Positions 53,301 through 64,000 of a stretch of 64,000 bases of DNA are shown one piece after another. Source of the DNA: Hymenolepis diminuta (taxonomy: Eukaryota; Platyhelminthes; Cestoda; Cyclophyllidea; Hymenolepididae); contig CAADRB010000034.1 in NCBI GenBank assembly GCA_900708905.1, positions 496,001 through 560,000 on the forward strand, given 5' to 3'. The position numbers and the translations under genes were made by a program. The notes beneath the pieces were generated by a model. The model searched no databases and was not told the origin of the DNA. It saw only the letters and a list, made by a program, of their open reading frames with translations. How positions within the stretch are numbered: position 1 is the stretch's first letter; each line of letters opens with the position of its first letter.

Positions 53301-56300
53301 GGGTATCTGAGGTCACGTATATTTTTTTAATTTAAGCTAACCCGGTAATAAATGGGGTATTTTTATATCAGAAGATCTCATGGCAGATAATATTAACTAA
53401 TGAAATGAAAAGACATGTTGTAATAGTGTCTATAAAAGCGAAACATAAGAATTTAGAAACTGCAAGATATTTAAAATTCACCAGATCTTTCGTTCGCAAA
53501 GTTGGAAAGGAGCTGCTGAATGAAAACAATGGGGATTAATTGACAGCCACGTGGAAGAGAAAAGAGAAACGTCAACTCTCTGCTCACTCACTCAGAACAC
53601 TTGAGTTTGTGAGAGGAGTGCTTAGCATGATGGATGAAAATCGTGGGAAGTCAATGGGTGAAACCTTGCCAAAGATCTTCAAGTGTTTGAAGGAAGGATG
53701 GGGGGTGTTGTTTATCAGGAAAATAGTTTAATGCGTGCAAAAGGACTATGGAACAAATTGAAGCACCCAGAAGAGGAGGAGTGTCTTCCACCAAGATGAA
53801 AAAGTCAGTCGAAGAAATGATAGGTGGGTATGTGCGGACGGATCCCACTGAAGTTTCAACAATTATGCATGCGCACGAAATCTGCACCAACAGTGAAGGG
53901 GCACATCAAGATTCCTCAATTTATTCCACAGAGTCTTAGAGTCATTTCAAATGCAGATGCCCATGTGGTGACTCTTCAAATCATTGTTAAGCCACCTTGA
54001 ATAGACAGTATAGCCAATGGGCGACCCCAAGTCTTCCAACACGATTTGGCTACATCCCACATTATTCTCACAACCCACGACTGAATGGCCGAGAATGTCA
54101 TCATCTTAGCGGGGTGTGGTTGAAAAGGAAGTTAATAAGCATCTTCATAGCACCAAATCCTTCTCTTCGGTGCAAGTAAAAGCCCGAGCAACGAAGAGCA
54201 TCAATAAAGATCGCCTGATGAAGGCTTGCAGCCAGTCGCCTTCGGACTCAAATTGAGTGGGTGGTAGAAGTCGAAGGAGGATTTATAGAATAAAATCTAT
54301 GTTAATATTATGTCTATTTGTTTTGTTACAAGGAATTGTAAGTTTCAACCTTTAACAGTTTTATTTTCTATATTTTAAAAATTGCGCAAGGTGTCCTCAG
54401 ATACCTTACTCATCTTGTATATATATATGTTTCTCTTTTACGCATATCTTTTAGTTGTAGTTAATGTTTGCTAATTCGAGGAATATAACTCATTATATGA
54501 TTCATCCCCCAAATTCCGAATATCAGCTTAGCATTCGCATGCAATCGCTTACCTAAAATCTAATTACTCATTCTGGAAATCTTCCTAAACAATAACTTTT
54601 CTGAATTTTCCTACCGATTTGCATTTCCAAATACGGGTGCATTTTGGTTACTGTATACGGGTTCAAATACCGTCGGCGCACACCCAGTGAGTGGAGTGGC
54701 CAACTTCACAGGTTAAGTCTGGTTACTACATAAAGTAACTGAATTAAAATCTTTCACCAAGGGCTTCGTGATATTACTTCCTAACCGAGATGAGCATCGG
54801 AAAACGCTTTCCTAAATGAGCATGGGAATTATTATTACTCTCTAAGAGGTACCTCAGCAAAATGCACCCATTTCCAGCCAACCATCAGCATTCCTTCTTA
54901 TTTTTTAAACTGCCACTTTGCTAACTTGAACAAATACTTACTTCATTGCTCCTTGAGACGTGATTGCTACTATAAATAGGAACTTATACGCAGTTCAACT
55001 GCGGGTATTTAATCTTTCCTTCCAGTAAGCCAGAGTAGTGCTTCTCTATGTTGTGTACGTTGTTGTAGTAACTTTATAAACGAATGGTAAAATTTAGAAG
55101 TAGAAGGGAGTAACATTAAGCTTAGCCATTTGAATAACAATTTGCCTTTTAGTGGATGCAGTCAAGAAATTGCGGCAATGATACACGTTGCCTAAAACAC
55201 TTGAGGTGGAATACCAATCACTTTTCATACTTTTAATCTGGATATTCACAGGATTACGCTGCTAAACATAAATCCTAAGTTGGCCGAGCACCCTCCCCAA
55301 AGTCGTAAGATTACCAGTCCAATTGCATCCCAAGTTAAAAGAATTTTTTTTTATTTTCGTCCCTAATGTGAGGTAATTAAAGTCGCTTACCAGCTCGAGA
55401 GACTGCCCAAATATAATGAGTTACACGTCACATTATTTGTTATTAACTGACCCTAAGAGGCTATCGGGGGAAATAAAAAAGATATATATGCAATCTGAGA
55501 AGTTCGTTTTTTTTGTTCCCTTCCTGCACGCTTTTTATCTGTTTTTGATTATATGAACAAACCGCGGTTTTTCCTATTGTTGGACTTGCTTACACATTTC
55601 ATACCTTTCAATTTATTATTTTAAAACCACTGTTCAATCGCTTTCACTTTTTTAGAGCGCACAGATTTCCTGAACGAAGTGATCCATCCGGTTCGTCGGT
55701 CAGATCACGGATAGCTGATTTTGATGGTGAAAGTAAGTCTTACTTAATTTAATTTATAAAACTTACTTCATCCGAAGATATTTCACTGTTAACTTTGCAA
55801 AAATACAAGAAAAGAACCATTTGGAAGATAATAAAGAAAATTAACAAAAAAAGGCATAGTTTCGTCCACCTAAGATGGGAAAATTTGCAAAAGCACTTGT
55901 TTTAAAGGAGGTCATGCTGACACGAAACTAAGAATTTTTCATATAAAATATGACAAAATATTTTATTTTAGGTGAAGAACAGCTATCTTGCAGTTATAAA
56001 GAAGGTAGGAATTCTTAAAATAAATGTATAATCATGTGGTTTCATTAAAATATTTGGGGAAAAATTAGCTACTAAAAACATTAATAACAAGGTGCAGCAT
56101 ATTTTTAACTTCCCATTTTGTCTTCATAGCAATATTTTGAAATATTATGGATTTGAGTAGAGTAAATAGCCTTTTGTTTGAAATTTTATTCTGGAAAATT
56201 TTAAAACAGGAAACAACTTACGCTCTCTAAAGTTCTTTTTAGATATGGAAAGGACAGCTTGAGCATGGGAAAATCAACTTTAGATAACATCTTAGCCCTT

Positions 56301-59300
56301 TTTGAAAATCGTGGAGGATTAAAAGATTCTGTTAGTGACTTAATATATTCCAGAAAAATTACCTTAAATAGTTAGGAATCAGGTTCAATGGATTATTATT
56401 TCTATGATATGAGCATTTCAAACAATTCTGGGTAATTCTGAGAGAACTCCTTCTTTCTGTCTTAAAAGTATATTGTGTGAATTTAATGGTGACGTTTTCT
56501 AAAAGCAAAGCTGAGTTAGAAATTCATCCTAAAATGATTTGCACGCTGTGATGACATAATTGAATCGCGTGCTAGTGTCCGTCTTTGGTTAATTTTGACC
56601 TCCGCCTCTCTCTTCATTTTAGCTGCACGTGGGGATCAAAGGGGAACGAGGGGTGAGTTAACCGCGCGAACTCAATTTGACAAATCCTACAAAGGAGCCA
56701 TCTCCATTGATGAGTGCTCACCTGATGGACGCTACATAGTCATAACGAATAATGGGAATACAGTATGTTTTCAAGATTATGAGTTTAAAAGTATTCATTA
56801 TGACTTTTTGAGCCATTATTTTGATAGGAATTTGCAATTCAGTTATAAGTTATCGAGTAATTGAGTAAAATTACTGAGTATAATGTTTAAGTATAAGGAA
56901 TTGAAATGTGATACATCTAACAATATAAGGCTGATTTTGCCGAAAAAATCTTTATATTAACAGTTATTTAGATGAAGTTCAAAAAGAAATCTTCTACTGT
57001 CACTATCACCATTATCAATAAGTATTCCGTGCAATTTTTACCAAATTCTCTCTGATATTTTTGCTTCAAACGAACAGTGATAGTAGAAACATATAAGTAG
57101 CTTTACTTAATTGATCTTGATTTATCAGACACTAAATAAAATTATTTTCATGCAAATAACTGTTAATTTTGAAAAACTGAAGAATCTCAAAAATAGTGTT
57201 TGCTATCTTTCTCTTAATAATGACCGATTTGACAATTCAAAAGATCCACCTTCTAAGCCTATTTTTCTCCTAGAACCTATTTCGGAGGTATGTTCAGATT
57301 AATTTTTGGTTACCGTTAATTAATTTCCTAATTGACAGATAACTGGAAGGAAAAGGACATGTTTATTCATATAAGCTTCATGTGTTTTATTAGTTTTTGC
57401 TTGTAAATGTGTTTTGGTACCTTATAGGGCCGACTTATTCATTTAACAACTTTTAAAAACTAAAGCAAATTAGTGGGAAGAGAAGACATCAATATTTGTA
57501 AACAATCATTCTTGGCTGAAAATCAAATGCTGTGTGATCCGATGCCACTTATTTATATTTTTCTGAATTAAGTACCTAATTTCGCTCCCCTTTTGTATGT
57601 GCATATAAGGTCTTGCATATATTTTAGAAATATGAGAAAACCAATGGGATAACCGCTTCGTTAATCCGCTATAATTTGAGTAAAAGCTTAATGCTCTAAT
57701 TCTTAGCTAAGTAGAAGAGCATGGGTTTAGGACTCATTATTGGGCACCTAGTGCTTATAAAAATCATACATGGGTGGTTACGAATATCTCAATTAGAGAG
57801 ATTGCAAGCAGACAAAACTGGAACTGGAACTGGAATATGTTTAGAGAAACAGCACAATACCACTGAAAATTAGGAATTTAGCCGTAAAGTCAAATTTGAG
57901 AATCAAAACCAAAGTGCATTATTTATAAAAGTGGCAATCAAACTAACATTTAAATGATACTTTACTGGAAGTCACTGCAATTAGATGACACTTGTAGGGT
58001 CAAGGCAGAGGAGAATTAGTAACTATAATTAGGTTAATTAGGGCCATAAATTTGCTAACTTTTCATTTACTTCCCCTGTCTTATATTAGTAAATTATATT
58101 GGCATATGAATTATTAAACGTAAAGAAAAAATAATCAACGCTAAGAGTGATTAATATGCATTTCCAACCTTACAATCATCTGGTAATAATATTTTATATC
58201 CAGAAACACGGACTGAAAACATCAGTGTTAAACATCTATTCATTATTTGGAGAGACTATTGTGAATGATTCCTAATTCTTATGATAAAATATGAATAAGA
58301 CTTGATACAACCTCTAAGGTTACCATATTTTAATGCAATATTGAGTACTCTAAAATTGATTTTAAGAGTTACTTTCTATCATTAATATACTAATAAACCT
58401 ACCAAAAAACATTGATTTACACGTATGATTTAAATTTGGTTTGCAATTTTAGATTGAGAACCTAAACGGGTGGAGGATTGTAAGGAATATTGAACACGGC
58501 AAGCAAATAATTCGCTTCACCTTCGGTGATACGCCCATGTTGCCAAAGAGCAGTCGGAAGGTAAGTCGCAAGATTTGTGGGAAAAAAATTAAGAGTGTTG
58601 ACTTAATGTGTGTTACGCATGCAATTACGTCGTTTATATTCAGTATCCAGTAAGATGTTAATCGGAATCCTGCATACTGGGAAAACAAGTCAAATCACTT
58701 GCTTTACTTAATCGATCCGTATATGAATGAGAAATCACGAAAATTTGTTATGAAAAAAGATTAAGGAAAATAAAATGGCGAGAGAATGCAAATGTCAGTT
58801 AAAACTATCGATTTGGAACAGTAAAAATCCGGTCAACCTCAAAAGCAACATAGGCGACCTGAATGCACACATAGAAACCTGCGCAACAGCCAATCTCCGC
58901 ACGGAGACATCGACGACTGAACTTGACTGAAGCGTTTATATATAAACTCAACATCTTTTGTCAATAACCTGGGTTGGTTCCTTTCATGTAGTCCCATTTC
59001 AAATTGGAACAATTAGCAGGTATCTACCTTCGCTTGATGATTTCTTGCGGATGTATTGATGTGTTCTTTTCCGCAATCTTTTCCACCACCTAATCAGAAA
59101 ACTGAAAGAGGAATTTCTGTTTTAATGGACAGTGATCGATCAAAACAATCAATCACTCCCTTATAGATTTCTCTATTAATTATCAACTAGTGTTTGTTAA
59201 AAGAGCTCTATAAAGCCATTCTGAAATCAATTAATAAATCATTAATATTTTTATATCACAATCCCACCAATATAGTTTGCTTTGGAAATAAGCCTAATCC

Positions 59301-62244
59301 TTTTTTCGCTTAGTGTAGGAATTTAGTGAAGCGTATTAGTTCCATTTTTACCCACACACCAATTCTCTCTCATTCCTCGATTTTCATTTACCTTTCCATT
59401 CCGCTCAGAAACACACACAATCTCTCTTTCCCTCTCTTACTGCCTTTTTTCTTCCTCTCTCCCCCTTTCGAGTTTCTGCCTTCTTGTAAATGCGATCATT
59501 GAGAGAGAGAGAATGAGAGTTTTATGCGATCCGATAAAATTTTGCCGGTGGCGTTGGCACGAGGAGTTTGAAAATGACTAGATTGAGTTGCATTAGTGGC
59601 GACGCAGGCAGTCATCGTTACGGGCAGGAAATAAACCAATAGCCGATTTGTTCTTTTCCTACTCTATTCAAATCTCTCGCGCACCCACAAACGCACAAAA
59701 TTCCCTCTCCAAGAATAATGACAAAAAGACTACCGCTAAGCTCTTTGGCGGTATGAGCAGTGTCTTTTTTATTGTAGTGGCTTTGGTTTGCTCTACTCAA
59801 AAAAGTTACCACCATAGGTGCTTTATACTTACGTAGAGGAAGAAATTCTGTTTATGGGTATATTTCGGGATAAAATGTTAAACAAAATCGAAAGCAGTAA
59901 CTATTAAGTTATGCCGTTTATCTTTTGCAAGAATAAGAGGACCAAGCAAACAGTAGTCCAAACACAGATATGGTTTTAAATAGGTAGAGGCAAATATTCA
60001 AACCCATATGAAATTACCCATCATATCTAAACTAGTCTAGCTTCAAGGAGCTCTGTTAAAATAACTGATAATAATGGATACTTGATGGAAATACTTGCTA
60101 AACTGGAGCACTAAGATATAATATTAAGGAAATAGGAAGGTGATCTCATAAAAGCCGGGGAAGGATCCGTTATGTACTAAGTTAAAATAAAGAGAAGGAG
60201 CATGATAGGTCAACAACCAGATTCCGACCTCAACTTTGTATGTTCCCCGCTGAACATGACTGAGTGCTTCTACAGTCCATTATCTCACTGAATTTCATAA
60301 TGCGGGCTGGTTAGGTGTATTTAAGTCGTGTTTTGTTTGCCACTGCTGGTTAATTTATCCTAAGGTTAGACTAGAAATAGAATAATAAATACAGATACAA
60401 AGGCTATAAAAAAGTAAACAAGGGCACATTGTTAACCTAGCAGCATATTCTCTGGAGTTCCATTGGTTGTTTGAACGTCCATACTAGGGTAAAGGATCAG
60501 AAGTAAACAATGGTTAAAATTAACGTAGTTCACTATGTAACTTCAGTGTATTGAGACTGAAAGATTCCGGGTAAGATGAATAGAGAAAAAGAGGGAATTT
60601 TCACTAAGAGCACAGAAGGAATGAGAGGGTTACGAGAATAAAGTTTTAAGAGAACTTACGCAGTTTTGGTGCAATCAGTTAGAGTTATCACCTATACTGT
60701 TGTAGAGATGAGGATACCCCACGTATTCAGTGGAAGTTTTATGTGTGAATCACTAACATGATTAACAGCATTAAGATTGCATAAGGCCGATCAAGCATTC
60801 TGGTTAGTGATAAATAAACTTGAGAGGACAGAATTCAACATTGGCAGTAGCCATGTTTAAGACGGGCCATCGCACGTATTTCAATGAGTTGGCAATAAAT
60901 TTGTCGGATTTCGGATTATTGTGTAAAAAGAAAGTGAATAGAAATAATTGTAATAATGTGAGGTCAACTTGCTTCTGAACAGGCTTGTTTTATGTGCAGT
61001 TAATAGTTGCTAATTTTTAAAGCATAGTCTAGCCGTACCGAATACAATCACTTGATTGAAGTTACCGTGGTAACATACGATGCATAGAGCCGACGTACAC
61101 TATTATATGGGCCAAAACAGCAGACACAATGAACACTCCTTCTCACAGACCAATGTATTATTTTGCACCCTGATTCAGCATCAGAACACATTATAAACCT
61201 ATGATTTTGAAAAGAAATATATTCCAACTGTTTTCTACCTGTTCAGGCAGTTTTCTGAATTCTCGCTGGCTGATTTTTCTATGCCTTGTAACAAGCATAC
61301 AAATACGGGATAAAACATCCCATTTCAATGTAACGCGTAGATGATTTATGATGCCTCTGAAAAGCATTTCGTTTAGTTCTAAATCTTTCCCAAGAAGATT
61401 AATTATTCACCAAGTATAATTATTCTAATTGCAGATTTGGGCGAGAGGCCAACGTGGGCCAGATGCTGGACCGAAGGATCTAGAATCGCCGTACTCAACT
61501 TGGGGTGTTGGTGGATATATCTACACTACCCTCTTTACAATGGATGGAGAGGTAAGAAAATTTAAATGGTATTGGTTAATTTAGGAGGCCTATCCTCTGA
61601 TTTAGATTTGTTTGCCCACCTTTGACAACAAATGTTACTCTGCAGGTCTAAAATCATTATGTTAAACTTGATGTATATCATACCAGATAAACCACAAGAA
61701 TTTTCTGTAGTGCTGTTATACTCAAGAACTTATCAGATGTTGACGAAATTAGTCTCAATTTACCAAGACAACATTGCCGTTTTAGCTTAAATGTCGATAC
61801 GCATCCGAAACATCAACAAATGCGATATTCGTAGTATTTGCAATTTGTTATACTCGCAATGTATCAATTTCTTCGATAATTTACAGTACAACCTTGTGTC
61901 AGAAATATTCGTACGAAATTGAAAATGAAGTGTTGAGGGATTCTTTAAAAAAAATGATATAGGGATTAACTGCACTGTTTGAGAAAGTAGAATAGATTTT
62001 AAAGACATAAAATGCCTAGATCTGCTGCACGCACAGAAGACTATTGCTTGTTCAACTTACAGGCGCTTACGTTACTTGACTTCTAAATATACCATCTTGC
62101 CAGTGAAGTACGAAGGAGTAGCTTTTTCTCTTTTCAGCTTTGCGAATATGTCTGTGTAGCTGAATATGTATGCACTTTTTTCCTCTCTTTTCCTTACAGG
62201 AACGCGCAACACATGCCCAACGTGCTGAATTTAACTTGAATTGA
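26348..62244 (+). CDS. intermediate filament protein with lamin-type rod and lamin tail domain (14 exons, 728 aa model)
   Basis: Exons: 26348-26375, 27627-27985, 33099-33310, 33396-33582, 37936-38193, 43340-43465, 50174-50562, 50653-50760, 55656-55732, 55972-56004, 56623-56762, 58453-58560, 61435-61551, 62200-62244. They total 2187 nt, all phases agree, and the stop is TGA at 62242-62244. Residues 1-115 are a Ser-rich head; 116-463 are the coiled-coil rod, opening with MRELNEKLAE and closing with LNLEAEISAYRRLLDA, the two conserved rod ends. By eye it aligns to human lamin A without gaps, so it keeps the 42-residue coil 1B insert of lamins and protostome filaments. Residues 464-595 are a basic Ser/Pro linker and about 600-725 the lamin tail domain. 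It ends NLN with no CaaX box, and no clear nuclear signal follows the rod, which favours a cytoplasmic filament over a lamin. A structural role in cytoskeleton or tegument is inference. The first exon is short and is the weakest call. Confidence 0.9.
27986..33098 (+). other. large intron 2 of the intermediate filament gene
   Basis: A 5.1 kb AT-rich intron flanked by a GTGAGT donor and a TTTCACTTAG acceptor. A less AT-rich patch at 28610-28990 may be an old insertion. No coding exon or identifiable element was seen. Confidence 0.6.
36770..37070. repeat. dispersed repeat B, copy 1 (intron 4)
   Basis: By eye it aligns with 47290-47520: GGAGTTACGTAGGACCACG here against GGAGTTAAGTGGGACTACG there. 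AAATAAATGAGAG against AAATGAATGGGA and a purine-rich GAGAAAAACGTTAGTA against GGAAAGACGTTGGTA follow in the same order. The family is unidentified. Confidence 0.45.
37204..37894 (+). other. two consecutive unexplained ORFs in intron 4
   Basis: An open frame of 113 codons from the ATG at 37204 is followed, 46 bases after its stop, by one of 101 codons in another frame. The first has several N-glycosylation-type sites (NTT, NIS, NLT, NES). The second has a hydrophobic stretch (IYFWIFSLSPYWILCFLIQLF) followed by basic residues, as in a membrane segment. Neither is recognised. In AT-rich DNA one frame of this length is expected by chance; two in tandem are less so. They could be a nested gene, a decayed gene or chance. 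Confidence 0.25.
38194..43339 (+). other. large intron 5 of the intermediate filament gene
   Basis: 5.1 kb between a GTAATT donor and a TTTCAG acceptor. No coding or structural feature was recognised; the region around 40080-41220 is slightly less AT-rich. Confidence 0.55.
43466..50173 (+). other. 6.7-kb GC-AG intron 6 of the intermediate filament gene
   Basis: Exon 6 ends AAG and is followed by GCAAGC, a typical GC-type donor context; the acceptor is CTTTAG at 50168-50173. Only this non-canonical donor keeps exon 6 (42 codons) in phase with exon 7 and gives the gapless rod. A GT further on (43477) would shift exon 7 out of frame. The intron also holds repeat B copy 2 and a less AT-rich patch at 46010-46380 without identity. 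Confidence 0.75.
47230..47520. repeat. dispersed repeat B, copy 2 (intron 6)
   Basis: Second copy of the element at 36770-37070, in the same orientation. It contains an ambiguous base at 47418 followed by an 11-G run, so this spot is poorly resolved in the assembly. A 95-codon minus-strand frame runs through it but has no family-like features. Confidence 0.45.
52156..52182. repeat. three tandem 9-base units
   Basis: CATTGCCGC, CATTGCCGT, CATTGCCGT in tandem within intron 8. It is GC-rich compared with its surroundings. Confidence 0.8.
52880..52985 (+). repeat. possible 3' end of a non-LTR retroelement
   Basis: A GC-richer stretch ends in CTCAAATAAAGTTTCATTTC, which looks like a retroelement tail with a poly(A)-type signal. 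No reverse transcriptase is upstream and no second copy was found in the window, so this rests on appearance only. Confidence 0.25.
53540..54293 (+). mobile_element. dead mariner transposase fragment in intron 8
   Basis: Successive frames read mariner transposase in order. 53540-53731 carries the helix-turn-helix side (LRTLEFVRG, DENRGKSMGE, RKIV). About 53730-53770 reads MRAKGLWNKLKHPEEE. The DEK catalytic region follows (DEKV then NDRWVCAD). Next come IPQSLRV, IVKPP, IDSIANGRPQVFQHD (the second catalytic Asp block) and a MAEN segment. After a deletion GVVEKEVNKHLHSTK, INKDRLMKAC and finally VVEVEGGFIE before TAA at 54291-54293 complete the C-terminus. At least five frame changes or stops separate these pieces. 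The block around the third catalytic Asp (PPNSPDLNP-type) is missing. Terminal inverted repeats were not identified. It is non-functional, inserted in the same orientation as the host gene. Confidence 0.85.
54630..54860 (+). repeat. dispersed SINE-like repeat, best-preserved copy
   Basis: Begins with a tRNA-like B box (GGGTTCAAATACCGTCGGCG) and continues CACACCCAGTGAGTGGAGTG, GCCAAC, TTAAGTCTGGTTA, CTTTCACCAAGGGCTTCGTG, CCGAGATGAGCATCGG, CTTTCCTAAATGAG and an ATTATTATT tail. Blocks are shared in order with three other places in the window. A B box followed by an unrelated body and a simple A/T-rich tail is what a tRNA-derived SINE looks like. The A box is not clear. Confidence 0.6.
57183..57287 (+). 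other. possible cassette exon in intron 11
   Basis: A 105-nt open segment, bounded by an AG and a good donor (GAG then GTATGT), is in phase 0 on both sides, so including it would keep the frame between exons 11 and 12. The acceptor has no pyrimidine tract and the insert would fall inside the lamin tail fold. It is not part of the main model. Confidence 0.2.
59330..59840. other. pyrimidine-rich and CpG-containing patch in intron 12
   Basis: The stretch 59390-59475 is CT-rich (runs such as TCTCTCTTTCCCTCTCTT), followed at about 59500-59520 by a GAGAGAGAGA run and then a less AT-rich block with several CG dinucleotides. It is unlike the rest of the intron. It may be simple-sequence expansion or an internal regulatory region. 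Confidence 0.3.
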
Positions 62245-62497
62245 AAGCGTATATTCGCCTTCTCCTGTTCCTTCGCCTCCTCCTTCACTTCTACTTCTTT
62301 GTTTATGTGAAACTAGATAATCAGTTGCCTTTTATTATTCATATGCTAGTCGCTATGTTTTCAGTTTTAGGTGTGGTATTAAGTATCATTATATACATTC
62401 CTTCCAGTTTCGTTGACACCATTAGACTTACTCATCGCACTCTTAACTTAGCTATATTTTAAATGGTATTTGTTCCCTATCGACTTTAATTGGGCAT

Positions 62498-62503
62498 AAT
62501 AAA
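62498..62503 (+). promoter_or_regulatory. polyadenylation signal AATAAA of the intermediate filament gene
   Basis: The first AATAAA after the stop, 254 nt downstream. The 3' UTR would end near 62515-62530. Confidence 0.55.
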
Positions 62504-62529
62504 ATACTTCATGTTAATAAGTCTTCCTT

Positions 62530-64000
62530 ATTTAAAGAACTTAGTACTCTATTAATTCAATGGGATATATAAATGAAAATACATTAAGAGCTTTAGGATT
62601 TCCATTATGTATAGTGCAACACTTTATCAAAATTTTCGATCATTTACTGGTGCAATTTGTAAAGATTTAATAGCATCGTCTTACAAAGGGTTGAAGTAGT
62701 CAGTATCACTTTAGTTCCATTTACCGGGGCAATTAAGGGTACAATTTTATATCCGGAAAAGGAGATGGATTAACTTGAATGACCTAAATTAATGAATAGG
62801 GGGTGAGAAAGCCTGTAGGGGGAGAAAGTGGAACGATAACATAAATGGGGTCAAGGAGCAACTTCATGATCGTGGGACGGGATTTCTAACGCAAGCTCTA
62901 ATTGACCAATCATCCTGAGCTTATGCAGTACTTAAATAGCACTGTTGTAAGGTCAAAGTCCACACGACTGGAGCTCATCTGAGCAAAAGTAATGATATGA
63001 GTTGTCTTCTCCACTAGTTGACTCCGGTTAATGAGAGACGTTTCAGGATGTGAATTTCTCGTCGGCACGGTTACAAATCAAATCACGTATTGTTGGCAAT
63101 TCCCTGAAGCTAAGTTACGTATCAAGTTTCTCGAACATTTCTATCCTTTGTGGAGCCGTAGCTTAGTTTGTAAATAAACTAAAAATTTAAAAGCATAGGA
63201 TCTATGAGTATATTGGCAGATTTAAAGAATGAAATGCTAATAAGTTTTCGAAAGTTTCAGTGGGTTGCCAATAGAACTTTACTAATGCTTAAGATAATCT
63301 TTCACAATGACGGTTATGGTCAACTCAGACTCTTAAATCATGTGCATACAAAATTAATACTCTCATTCACCGGAGTTAATCAAAATGGTTTTTACTTACG
63401 GCAAAAGGGTTGGATCAATTCCCCTGACCTAAATACTAAACAGTCGTGAGGCGAGTGTTTTAGACGAGGTGAGGGGGGGGGGGGAGAGAAAGAAGCTTAA
63501 AAGGGCCAGGATCTGTTGGGGAATTTGGGTCAGTTTATGGGTCCTAGTTAATTAGTAAGGGAAATATTTTGATTTATCTTTATGAGTAATAGTACTATGC
63601 ATTTTGCTAGACACGTAGCAGGTTAGATTTCGAAAGGAATAAACGCAGGTTTTAGAATAAATATTCAGTCGGATTAATTCTGATAACCAGAGGGATTAAC
63701 GTCCATAAGTAATCACATTTGTGAAAGTTTAGAAGGTTTTAAACCTTACAAACATTTGAAATTTATTTTAACAAAGTTTTTCTATGTTGACGTAACCTTC
63801 TATTTAAAGGTGGGCCTATGCCCTATTTGGTGCTCAACTATTTCCATATAGACAGATTTTTGTCCAATTATCCTCCTAGAATTAAAAATTCCGCTGAAAA
63901 TTCAACTTTAATATGTAGCATTTCAACGTAGAAGAGGAATAAGGCTGATGACAGAAACAGTGGGAAATTAAAGAAAATTGAAAACAGTTATTTACTGACG
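62530..64000. other. downstream DNA, no gene recognised
   Basis: Contains a less AT-rich block at about 62700-63070, a run of 12 G at 63473-63484 and a short piece resembling the SINE-like repeat near 63670-63705. The 81-codon frame at 63204-63449 has no family features. Confidence 0.45.

Larger units (their letters stand above)
50761..55655 (+). other. large intron 8 of the intermediate filament gene
   Basis: 4.9 kb carrying the mariner remnant (53540-54293), a SINE-like copy (54630-54860), a 9-base triplicate (52156-52182) and a possible 3' end of a non-LTR element (about 52880-52985). Confidence 0.6.
56623..62244 (+). other. lamin tail domain segment of the intermediate filament gene (exons 11-14)
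   Basis: Four exons encode an Ig-like lamin tail domain: YKGAISIDECSPDGRYIVI, then LNGWRIVRN and IIRFTFGDT, then IWARGQRG with STWGVGGYIYTTLF, then EERATHAQRAEFN and the stop. WARG and TWG correspond to the conserved 'WAag ... tWG' of lamins. Vertebrate cytoplasmic filaments lack this domain, while many invertebrate cytoplasmic filaments keep it. Confidence 0.88.

Noticed and set aside
59648..59836. 62-codon open frame with a hydrophobic end
   Set aside because: Too short, no splice-supported context and no family match.
63150..63185. tRNA-like start (GAGCCGTAGCTTAGTTTG)
   Set aside because: No matching T arm or acceptor stem within tRNA distance.
63940..63965. hammerhead-ribozyme-like words (CTGATGA followed by GAAAC)
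   Set aside because: Only two bases lie between the core words, so no stem II can form, and the flanks do not pair.

Overview
This is nuclear DNA from an invertebrate, most likely a parasitic flatworm (trematode or cestode). It is AT-rich and sparsely coding. Genes are split by GT-AG introns ranging from 32 nt to 6.7 kb, and the protein families are animal ones. The flatworm call is an inference from the run of 32-40 nt introns at the 5' end of a gene and from the worm-like intermediate filament protein with a lamin-type rod and lamin tail. Nothing prokaryotic, no CRISPR array, no operon and no complete tRNA or rRNA gene was seen.

Layout. (1) 422-2676, minus strand: the 5' part of a FANK1-like gene (fibronectin type III plus ankyrin repeats) that runs off the left edge. 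(2) 2677-6060: nothing recognised. (3) About 6500-9480, minus strand: a decayed Ty3/gypsy retrotransposon (gag, protease end, reverse transcriptase, RNase H, start of integrase) full of stops and frameshifts. (4) 10840-12339, minus strand: an intact single-exon gene for a 499-residue basic, serine/arginine-rich protein of unknown function. (5) 14956-21945, plus strand: a 14-exon gene whose joined model is 951 residues, with ankyrin repeats, a protein kinase fold that has lost its catalytic residues, and a long Ser/Pro-rich tail. It is TEX14-like. (6) 21946-26347: intergenic, with copies of a short dispersed repeat that looks tRNA-derived. (7) 26348-62244, plus strand: a 14-exon gene for a 728-residue intermediate filament protein with a lamin-length rod and lamin tail domain but no CaaX box. 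Its introns carry a dead mariner transposon (53540-54293), another copy of the dispersed repeat, a second repeat pair and two unexplained ORFs. (8) 62245-64000: 3' UTR and unassigned DNA.

The exon models were built by hand from splice signals, phase and family similarity. Both long models close with lengths divisible by three and no internal stops, which is strong internal support. FANK1 and TEX14 are testis/germ-cell proteins in vertebrates, so their presence within 15 kb of each other is worth noting, but co-regulation is only an inference. The genes are otherwise independent transcription units. No previously undescribed system is clearly established; the best candidates for novelty are the SR-rich protein, the TEX14-like pseudokinase in a flatworm, the dispersed tRNA-like repeat and the paired intronic ORFs.
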